Assembly (NCBI RefSeq): GCF_937934665.1
Contig: NZ_CALGYW010000008.1
Location: forward strand, 1-6,871
Reading direction: 5' to 3'
From: an uncultured Anaerococcus sp.
GTDB taxonomy: Bacteria > Bacillota > Clostridia > Tissierellales > Peptoniphilaceae
DNA: 6,871 nucleotides
The notes under the pieces were generated by a model. The model was not told the DNA's origin, did not search any database, and saw only the letters and a program-made list of their open reading frames with translations. The position numbers and the translations under genes were made by a program. Shown here piece after piece: positions 1 through 5,900 of the stretch (position 1 is the first letter of the stretch; the number at the start of each line of letters is the position of its first letter).

Positions 1-48
1 ACACTTAGGACTTTCACCTGTTAGGATATGCTCATGCCGAGCGCACAT
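1..48. repeat. Possible edge of a dispersed intergenic repeat
   Basis: This stretch at the window edge belongs to no gene I can complete. It contains a direct repeat TTAGGA (5-10 and 21-26) and a small hairpin GCTC-ATGCC-GAGC around 30-42, and it ends against the A-run of the neighbouring terminator. From memory only, clostridial genomes carry many intergenic copies of a similar sequence (a CTTTCACC-type block followed by a GC stem around an ATGCC loop), often seen translated by mistake at the ends of hypothetical proteins. It is cut by the window, so its left end and any partner gene are invisible. It could also be the tail of a small RNA or an insertion-sequence end. Confidence 0.35.
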
Positions 49-82
49 AAAAAAAGAAGCACTCTATTTGAGTGCTTCTTTT
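49..82 (-). terminator. Rho-independent terminator of the tRNA operon
   Basis: A nine-base GC-containing stem GAAGCACTC (56-64) pairs perfectly with GAGTGCTTC (70-78) around a five-base loop. The flanking A-run and T-run extend it to about 13 pairs. Read on the minus strand, the hairpin follows tRNA-Leu by six bases and ends in seven T residues (complement of 49-55), a textbook intrinsic terminator. Four T residues on the plus side mean it may also stop transcription from the left. Confidence 0.9.
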
Positions 83-88
83 GCTATT

Positions 89-174
89 TGGTGCGGGATA
101 AAGGAGTCGAACCTTCACGAGAAATTCTCACTAGATCCTAAGTCTAGCGCGTCTGCCAATTCCGCCAATCCCGC
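89..174 (-). tRNA. tRNA-Leu (anticodon UAG)
   Basis: The minus strand folds as an 86-base class II tRNA. The acceptor stem GCGGGAT (174-168) pairs with ATCCCGC (99-93), followed by discriminator A and an encoded CCA (91-89). The anticodon stem CTAGA/TCTAG encloses the loop CTTAGGA, giving anticodon TAG, which reads CUA and other CUN leucine codons. The long variable arm (a GAGAA/TTCTC hairpin) is typical of leucine and serine tRNAs, and the T-loop GGTTCGACTCC is intact. It is the second gene of a two-tRNA transcript, one base after tRNA-His, and is followed by a strong terminator. The assignment is secure from the fold and the anticodon. Confidence 0.97.
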
Positions 175-175
175 A

Positions 176-253
176 TGGGGTGAGTAGTGAGATTCGAACT
201 CACGCTCTCCTGGGCCACAACCAGGTGTCGTAACCAACTGGACCATACCCACC
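176..253 (-). tRNA. tRNA-His (anticodon GUG)
   Basis: The minus strand gives a class I tRNA with acceptor GTGGGTA (252-246) pairing with TACTCAC (186-180), including one G-U pair. The anticodon stem CCTGG/CCAGG encloses TTGTGGC, so the anticodon is GTG. Histidine identity is supported by the extra 5' G at position -1 (base 253), opposite C73 (base 179); this G-1:C73 pair is the hallmark recognised by histidyl-tRNA synthetase. CCA is encoded at 178-176. The T-arm GTGAG-TTCGAAT-CTCAC is canonical. It is the first gene after the promoter at 290-318 and is processed from the same transcript as the downstream tRNA-Leu. Confidence 0.97.
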
Positions 254-289
254 ACGTGGTGTATCTTCACTATTCATGCTGACTATATT

Positions 290-318
290 AGTATACAACC
301 TTTATTTGGTTTTGTCAA
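290..318 (-). promoter_or_regulatory. Sigma-A promoter for the tRNA pair
   Basis: Read on the minus strand there is a perfect -35 box TTGACA (318-313), a 17-base spacer, and a -10 box TATACT (295-290), one base from the TATAAT consensus. Transcription should start near 283, about 30 bases before tRNA-His. The near-ideal match and spacing fit the high output expected of a tRNA operon. Two six-base A-tracts just upstream (322-337) may add an UP-like element. Confidence 0.88.
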
Positions 319-319
319 A

Positions 320-338
320 TGTTTTTTGTGATTTTTTA
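320..338 (-). promoter_or_regulatory. Phased A-tracts, possible UP element
   Basis: Two runs of six T (322-327 and 332-337; A on the minus strand) are spaced exactly ten bases apart, one helical turn, immediately upstream of the tRNA -35 box. Phased A-tracts bend DNA, and A/T-rich sequence here is known to contact the RNA polymerase alpha subunit at stable RNA promoters. The function is inferred from position and composition. Confidence 0.5.
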
Positions 339-364
339 AGAATTTCTTAAGCTAGCCGCTTAAG
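336..364. repeat. Two overlapping palindromes, candidate operator
   Basis: TTAAGAA-T-TTCTTAA (336-350) is a perfect palindrome with seven-base arms. It overlaps CTTAAGC-TAGCC-GCTTAAG (346-364), a second perfect inverted repeat with seven-base arms and a five-base centre. Together they place three TTAAG-type half sites in 29 bases. They lie between the tRNA promoter and the TATAAT box at 385, so a dimeric regulator bound here could affect either direction. There is no T-run after either, so a terminator is unlikely. A regulator is not identifiable from the window. Confidence 0.4.
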
Positions 365-384
365 TCTTTCCTACTGACAAATAA

Positions 385-390
385 TATAAT
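385..390 (+). promoter_or_regulatory. Candidate -10 box for the smORF-recX operon
   Basis: A perfect TATAAT lies 83 bases before the first start codon of the plus-strand operon. No good -35 hexamer sits at the usual distance; the -35 region (about 361-367) instead overlaps the right arm of the inverted repeat at 346-364, which would suit a regulated promoter. An alternative is CTGACA (374-379) with a poor TATTTT at 397-402. A weaker TAGAAT at 450-455 is also possible but would leave almost no leader. The choice between them is uncertain. Confidence 0.4.
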
Positions 391-472
391 ACCACGTATT
401 TTAAAAAAATGCAAATTTTTTTATCATTTTATTTTTTCTTTCTTTGTAGTAGAATATCTAAAGAGGTGAATT

Positions 473-574
473 ATGAAGAATACAAGGAAATTTATATTAA
501 AAATATTTGCTATTGTTATAGCTATAGCTATGGTTGCTCCCCTAGTATATAATGCTATCTTGTCCGTGCAATGA
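473..574 (+). CDS. 33-residue single-pass membrane peptide upstream of recX
   Basis: A short reading frame starts at ATG 473 after a strong ribosome binding site (AAAGAGGTG, 460-468, four bases before the start). It ends in TGA at 572-574, sharing the four bases ATGA with the recX start, so the two are probably translationally coupled. The product begins MKNTRKFILK, a basic head, followed by one hydrophobic stretch (about residues 11-30, IFAIVIAIAMVAPLVYNAIL) and a very short polar tail. This predicts one membrane span with the N-terminus inside; with so little after the span, a secreted protein is unlikely. I do not recognise the family. Its size and plan resemble small Firmicute membrane proteins such as DUF4044 or Prli42, but the sequence gives no firm match. 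recX has no clear ribosome binding site of its own, which supports this frame being translated. Confidence 0.72.
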   Translation: MKNTRKFILKIFAIVIAIAMVAPLVYNAILSVQ

Positions 575-1176
575 TTATTGAAAACATAGAATATTCAGAT
601 AAGTATAATCTGATAAGAATAACTATATCAGGAGAAAAATTTTTTATAGACTATGACCTGTATTATGAAAATAGTCTTGAGAAGGGTAAAGAGATAGACT
701 TTAGTCTTTATAAAGAAATTCTTGCCAATGATGAATTTAATAGGGCAAAAAATTTTGCCCTAAATAAGATTTCATATTCTCAAAAGTCTACCTATGAAAT
801 AAAAAAGAAACTTAGAGATAAAGATTTTTCTGAAGATATTATAAAAAAAATTATAGCCTATCTTGATTCCTATGGATTTATAGACGATGAGGCTTACGTA
901 AAGGCCTATATCAGAGATAAGGATGAAATTTCTAAGTGGTCTAGGGGAAAGATTTCTCATATGCTTAAAAGAAAGCATATAGATGAAAGATTAATTGAAG
1001 ATTATATATACCAAATTGATGATAAGAGAGAAGTAGAGAAGGCTAGATTTTTTGCTGATAAAAAGATAAAAAATGATTTTTCTTATGAAAATAGGGTTAA
1101 GGTTTTTAGACACTTGGCCGGTAAGGGTTTTGATATTGATATCATAAATCAAGTCCTTGATGATAGGTTTTCTTGA
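571..1176 (+). CDS. recX: RecX family regulator of RecA
   Basis: RecX proteins bind RecA or its filament on single-stranded DNA and modulate recombination and the SOS response in the cytoplasm. This 201-residue protein has the family plan: a short variable N-terminal region (1-55) and three tandem three-helix repeats (about 58-103, 105-147 and 153-197). The first repeat shows the typical pattern around RAKNFALNKISYSQKSTYEI, then KKLRDKDFSEDIIKKII and the conserved YGFIDDEAYVKAYI joining repeats one and two; the second contains the RGKISHMLKRKHI signature. The length is normal for Firmicute RecX. The start overlaps the stop of the upstream membrane peptide by ATGA, and no good ribosome binding site precedes it, so coupling is likely. 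The stop overlaps the next gene's start as TGATG. No recA lies in the window. Confidence 0.9.
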   Translation: MIIENIEYSDKYNLIRITISGEKFFIDYDLYYENSLEKGKEIDFSLYKEILANDEFNRAKNFALNKISYSQKSTYEIKKKLRDKDFSEDIIKKIIAYLDSYGFIDDEAYVKAYIRDKDEISKWSRGKISHMLKRKHIDERLIEDYIYQIDDKREVEKARFFADKKIKNDFSYENRVKVFRHLAGKGFDIDIINQVLDDRFS

Positions 1177-1430
1177 TGCACTTTGTATATATCTTAAGGT
1201 GTGGAGATAATTCCCTGTATACCGGATATACTACCAATGTTAATAGGAGGCTAAAGACCCATAATAGAGGAAAAGGTGCTAAATATACTAGATCAAGGCT
1301 TCCTGTTAGCCTTGTTTATTATAAGAGAGTTGATAGCAAGTCACTAGCTCTTAAGCTTGAAGCTAGGATCAAAAAACTTACAAAAAAAGAAAAAGAGGCT
1401 TTAGTCAAAGCATTTAACCTAAGGAAGTAA
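1176..1430 (+). CDS. GIY-YIG nuclease superfamily protein (UPF0213/YhbQ-YazA type)
   Basis: This is an 84-residue single-domain GIY-YIG protein. The two signature strands are VYIL (4-7) and YTG (15-17). A conserved Arg follows (NRRLKTH, 22-29), then the family block GKGAKYTRSRLPVSLVYYK (32-50), and Glu62 in LKLEARIKKL matches the metal-binding catalytic glutamate. The length is normal for the small stand-alone UPF0213 proteins; related YhbQ has been linked to DNA nuclease activity, but the cellular role in Firmicutes is unclear. The start used is ATG 1176, which shares its A with the recX stop (TGATG); TTG at 1173 would add one residue. Coupling to recX suggests co-expression with a DNA repair function. 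Its 3' end overlaps the convergent RNase gene by 12 bases. Confidence 0.88.
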   Translation: MHFVYILRCGDNSLYTGYTTNVNRRLKTHNRGKGAKYTRSRLPVSLVYYKRVDSKSLALKLEARIKKLTKKEKEALVKAFNLRK

Positions 1431-1448
1431 ATTTCTTTTTCTTAGGTT
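1416..1448. terminator. Hairpin at the convergent gene junction, probable terminator
   Basis: AACCTAAG (1416-1423) pairs perfectly with CTTAGGTT (1441-1448). On the plus strand the stem extends by four more pairs, including G-U, around a short loop. It is followed by TGCTTTT on the plus side, and by AATGCTTT on the minus side, so the T-run is only modest in each direction. The hairpin spans the stop codons of both convergent genes, which overlap here, and no other terminator is present between the two operons. It is more stable on the plus strand, so it may mainly stop the recX operon. Confidence 0.5.
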
Positions 1449-2345
1449 TGCTTTTAGACTTTCGCCTCTCCTTTTTATAGAAACTTCAAAAAGACCCATT
1501 TTACTAAAGCCGAAAACTTCCATTTCCAGCTTATATTCTTTTGCTTTTTCTTTAAAAGCCTCTATTATTTTCTCTTCCCCATCTGACCTTAAAAAATCAA
1601 TTACAACCATACCACCAATATTTCTAAGTTTTAAGTTGTAGATAATAAAGTCAATTAATTCTAGATTTATATTTAAAAGAAAATCTTTTTTTCTTTGTTT
1701 TGATTTTCTAGATCCTGTATTTACGTCAATTACAGTTAAGGTTTCTAGTTCATCTATAATTATAGATAGGTCCTTATAAACTATTTCAGATTCCTTTAAG
1801 TTTTCTTTCAAAAGAGTAAAGACTCTTGAGTTTCTAATATCAAAATCTCTTTGTTCATAGTCCTTATATTTTAATATATAGGCGTCTTTTATGGAATTTT
1901 TAAGTAAGAGTTTTGGACTTGGGAAAAATTTCTCTTCCCTGATTAACCTTTCTTTTTCTTTTAAAATTTCTTCATATAAGACCTTATCTTTCTTTTTATG
2001 AGCTTTAAGCTTGGGCTTTTTTCTTAGAGGATACCTAATTAGGCTATAGGCCTCATTTTCTAGCCTAAAATTTTCACTTGCAAGACCTAGTTTGCCATTA
2101 GCAGGCTCTCTTACATACTGGATAATGGCATTATCTCCTATATTATAAGCTAGGGTTGATTTTAAAAACAAGGTCTCTTTACCAGGTATTTCTACAAAAT
2201 AAGCCTTGAGGTTATCTAGTTTGTTAACAACCTTAGCCCTGTAGATATTATGAAGAAGAGAGTCATAGAAAACTACTTCCATGACTCTCTCATCTTTTAA
2301 CCTCATTAGGATTTTTTCTTTTCCATCAATGAAAATTACTTTCAT
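1419..2345 (-). CDS. Short RNase G/E family ribonuclease
   Basis: This is a 308-residue homologue of RNase E/G, the endonucleases that process rRNA and degrade mRNA. Residues about 30-95 form an S1-type RNA-binding domain with the family signatures HNIYRAKVV, AYFVEIPGKETLFL and GDNAIIQYVREP. The catalytic core keeps VIDVNTG (205-211) and VVIDFLRSD (247-255); Asp207, Asn209 and Asp250 match E. coli RNase E D303, N305 and D346, with the same 43-residue spacing. The family block NLKLRNIGG is present before the second Asp. It is shorter than the usual 450-500-residue RNase G: the 5'-phosphate sensor motif (GLIVRT type) is absent and replaced by a Lys/Glu-rich stretch (108-140), and the protein ends at residue 308 without the CPxC zinc-link. 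Its start overlaps the stop of the MinD-like gene by ATGA, so it is translationally coupled in the mre operon. Confidence 0.85.
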   Translation of the reverse strand: MKVIFIDGKEKILMRLKDERVMEVVFYDSLLHNIYRAKVVNKLDNLKAYFVEIPGKETLFLKSTLAYNIGDNAIIQYVREPANGKLGLASENFRLENEAYSLIRYPLRKKPKLKAHKKKDKVLYEEILKEKERLIREEKFFPSPKLLLKNSIKDAYILKYKDYEQRDFDIRNSRVFTLLKENLKESEIVYKDLSIIIDELETLTVIDVNTGSRKSKQRKKDFLLNINLELIDFIIYNLKLRNIGGMVVIDFLRSDGEEKIIEAFKEKAKEYKLEMEVFGFSKMGLFEVSIKRRGESLKANLRKRNLLP

Positions 2346-2965
2346 TTCTTAAAAATCCTCTTAATTTTTTCGAAAAATCCAAGACTTTCTATATTTTCAG
2401 CCTCTCCCTTTAGGAGGTTATCTATGATTTTTTTGAAATAATCATTTTCTTTAGCAAAGCCTAGGTAAGTTGCAGACTTACCTAGAATTTTATCTTTAAT
2501 AGGTCTTGGATCAAAATTATCTTCAACACGATTTATGAAATAATAGTCAGCGTGGATTTCTTTATCAAGATCTTTGCTGTCTATAATTTCTATTTTTACT
2601 GCATCTTTTATAGCTAGGTCAAGGTTATCTATTATTATTATATCATAATCTATCTCATCTATGAGCCTATAAACATCATCTACCCTAAATTCATATTTAT
2701 CTTCTAAAAGTGGGGCTATGATAAAGTTTAGGTTGGCATTCTCCTTAACCATTACCCTTTCTAGCTCACAAAGACCTAGAAAGTAGTCTGATATATCGTA
2801 GCTAACCATGCCGTCTTTCTTGAAATAATCTTCTATATTTGATTTTTCGCTTCTAAAAAAAGATGTCAGTAAGACTCTCTTATTTTCAGAAAGTCTTTCT
2901 GCTAGGTTTACCGCAAAATCTGTTTTTCCTATGTTATTTTTTCCGTTTATTAAATATACTTGCAT
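2342..2965 (-). CDS. MinD/ParA-like P-loop protein, degenerate
   Basis: This is a 207-residue protein of the MinD/ParA (deviant Walker A) type. The N-terminus MQVYLINGKNNIGKTD carries the loop KNNIGKT, which keeps the signature lysine (Lys9) plus Gly13-Lys14-Thr15; YDIIIID (107-113) is a Walker B strand. The last residues, GFFEKIKRIFKK, form a basic amphipathic helix like the membrane-targeting tail of MinD. Key MinD residues are changed: the Walker A' aspartates (D38/D40 in E. coli MinD) fall at Ser35 and Phe37, and the usual DSPAG after Walker B is DNLDL. It is also shorter than MinD (about 260-270). It lies 13 bases after mrdA with a good ribosome binding site (AAGAGG), in the slot minC/minD occupy near mre genes in many Firmicutes. 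It is probably a reduced MinD relative that binds the membrane; its activity and partner are unknown. Confidence 0.7.
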   Translation of the reverse strand: MQVYLINGKNNIGKTDFAVNLAERLSENKRVLLTSFFRSEKSNIEDYFKKDGMVSYDISDYFLGLCELERVMVKENANLNFIIAPLLEDKYEFRVDDVYRLIDEIDYDIIIIDNLDLAIKDAVKIEIIDSKDLDKEIHADYYFINRVEDNFDPRPIKDKILGKSATYLGFAKENDYFKKIIDNLLKGEAENIESLGFFEKIKRIFKK

Positions 2966-2978
2966 ATTTTCCTCTTAA

Positions 2979-5900
2979 CTAATGAGCCTCGCCGTTTGTA
3001 GATTCGCCGAGTTCTTGGATGTCTTCTGCAGTTGGTTCTGCATTTATCATCTCAACATTTAAATCAAAATACCTCGCCACTATATCTCTCATAATTGGAG
3101 ATGCGTTGTAGGATGTATCACCCTGGGTTAATACTATAGAAATAGCTATTTCTGGATTATCATAAGGCGCAAAACCAACCATCCATGCATAGGTATCGTA
3201 GTCTGTTCCATCAAGGTTTTGACCCTCTACTTCTGCTGTACCTGTTTTTATACCAATATCTATTGGTAATTGATTTAAAACAGCATTTTTTTGAGCTACA
3301 AGCAGGGTACCATATTTTATATCTTCAAGATATTTCTTATCCTTAATATCTATTCTCTCTTTTTCTGGAACATTTTCAAATAAAACTTCTCCAGAATCAT
3401 GGTTTTTAACCTTGTTTATAAGAGTTAGCTTATTTAGGTAGCCTCCATTTGTTAGGGTTGCTACTGCCCTATTCATTTGAATAGGAGTATAGGAGTTTTG
3501 CCCCTGGCCGATAACTATATTTAACATATCTGTTATATCCCAAACAGCTTGGTTTAGGTAGGTATACTTGATTGTATCTGCTAATCCATCCCTTTGGCCT
3601 TCTGGTACTACTATAGGATCATAGCCTCTTTCATCAAAGAAATCGATGATAGCTTTTCTAGTCCAATCCTTAGGACTGTCTGTAAACTTAACTATATCTG
3701 TTATGTCTTTTTCGTATTCATCCCTAGTTTTCTTTACTCCTTCTTTGATAAAGAGGGTAAGATTTTTTTCTAGGTAGTCTTTTAGCATTAATTTAGTTAC
3801 TTCAACTTTTTTGCCTATTGAAGGGACATTTCCCTTAGCTTCCCTAGGAATATTTATCTCTATTCCTGTTTCTTGATCAAGTCCTAGCATTTCACAAGCT
3901 AGTCTTATATCGTTTAGTTCAAGCTTGGTTGTTAGTGAATCGCCGTCTTCTGGGTTTTCACCAAGGGCTAGGGTGTAGAAATAGTAGTTACAAGAATCTC
4001 TTATAGCTCCATATAGGTTTTCTTCACCATGAGTTGTGCCTGTTTCTGTATAGACAAGACAAGAAAATCTCCTGTTACCTATTTCCATAAAGCCATGACA
4101 ATTATTTATAGCTAGTGGATCTAGACCCTTTTCTAGGGCTGCTAGGGCTATTACAAGCTTAAAGGTAGAGCCTGGCATTACAGCTGTTTGAGTTGCTATG
4201 TTTAGCATTGGTCTTGGTGCCAAAGGCCCTTCAGTTTCTTCTACTTGGAGAGCTTCCCAGTCGGAACTAGAAATCCCTGTGGAAAATAGGTTCGGATCGT
4301 AGTTCGGATAGGATGCTAGGGCTAAGACTTCCCCAGTTTTAACATCAGATACTACTACCGCTCCACTTTCAGCATGGGGTGCCATTTTAAATGGAGTAAA
4401 TGAACCGTATTCTGACTCATAAAAACCAGTTTCTCTTAAGGATTCTAGGACCCCTTTTAGAGATTCTTCAGCTTGTTTTTGAAGCTTGGCATCTATTGAT
4501 AAATAAACATCATCACCTGGTTCTGACTTTGTTTGAGATATGGTTTCTCTTCTATTTCCAGATGAGTCAACTGTTACAAGTGACCTACCATTTTTACCCT
4601 TTAGATTATCTTGGTAAGATTCTTCTATACCGGTTTTCCCTATGATTTCATCACGGAGATAGGCTCTTTCTTTTACGTACTTATCGACTTCTTCACTTGT
4701 TGCAATTGGTCCCATGTAGCCTAGGATATGACTAGCGAGATTTCTATTCGGATAAGACCTAATAGGAATAGTTTCTACAACAATACCAGATGCTGAATCA
4801 ATTTTTTCTTCAATTTTTAAAACTGTTGACTCATCAAGATTGTACACAATATTTATTGGTCTATAACCAAAAGAGCCTTGCCTGTTTAAGGTATTGTCTA
4901 TAGTTAATATACCAACTGCTTCTACATCATTGTACTCGTCAAGTCCGCTTACTTTTTTGAGGTAGGCTAAGATTTTTTCCCCATCTTTTTCATTCATCAG
5001 GATGTCGACTGTTTCTTTAGTAGAATTTGCCTTATTCTTATTAGCATAATGGGTATAAAAATCTTTCTTGTCAATAGTGAAGGTATATTCCCAATCATCA
5101 GGATCATCTTCTGTAATATCTATATTTGGATAGATATTATTTCTAGTGTTGGCATTTTGAGCCATATACTTTACATACTCAGATTCAATAAGGGGCTTTA
5201 TTAAACCGTGTTCATCAGCAAGTCTAGCAAGTTCATCAACAGCAGAGCCTGCTTGAGGATTTTTAAACCTTACATCTACAGAATATTGGTTTTTATCATC
5301 CTTACTTTCTGTGATTACTTCAGTTTCAAAATTTGCATATATCCCCTTATTTTCAAGCTTTTCTATTAGCATATTAGCAGGGATAATATAGGCTCCCTTA
5401 TCATCTACCATAGCATAGGTGAGCACTTCTTTAATTGTAGAGTTTTTTACTATTTCACAAAAATCGTCACTTGGCTTAGAATCGAGGGTAATTTTATCAA
5501 AGGCCTTATGAAGTCTTGCCTTTTTTTCTATTAAATCTTGATCACTTTTTATGGCGTAGTCATCCATAGTTAGACTTCCCAATAGCTTGTTACTCTCTAA
5601 AATTTTGTAGGCTAAAAGCCTCGCGTGAGAATTTTGTAAAATAGATAGGAGAACTGACCTGTCTTCCCCCACTGATTCTAGGATAACATCTGTAGGATCG
5701 TCTTTTTTATTAAATCCTATCGAAGCAAGTTTTTTCTCATAGTTTTTTTTGTATTCTACAAGTAGTTTCCCATCCTTTTGGTCAATGTGGACAGGTACGT
5801 CTATCCCTCTTTTTTTAAGGGCTAAGATAGCTGTATTTAAGGTTTCATATTTAATACCATCTTTTTTATAAATTGATAATAAGAATTCTTCGATAAGGTC

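Noticed and set aside
89..253. tRNA genes as an integration (att) site
   Set aside because: No integrase, phage or plasmid gene and no repeated tRNA 3' end is visible in the window; both tRNAs are intact and the neighbours are housekeeping genes.
336..364. Inverted repeats as a terminator
   Set aside because: Neither palindrome is followed by a T-run on either strand, the stems are AT-rich, and no upstream gene would need termination there.
512..532. Repeated ATAGCT units in the small frame upstream of recX
   Set aside because: They are alternating Ile and Ala codons of the hydrophobic segment, not an independent repeat element.
772..978. Minus-strand open frame of 68 codons inside recX
   Set aside because: It is antisense to a well-supported RecX coding region, shows no recognisable domain and has no clear ribosome binding site; it is a composition shadow.
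4133..4156. Tandem GCTAGGGCT-type repeat
   Set aside because: On the minus strand it encodes the conserved ALAALE segment just after the SxxK motif of PBP2, so the repetition is explained by Ala-Leu codons.
4400..4645. Plus-strand open frame of 81 codons inside mrdA
   Set aside because: It is antisense to the conserved region between the pedestal and transpeptidase domains of PBP2, and its Leu/His-rich product looks like reverse-frame translation rather than a protein.
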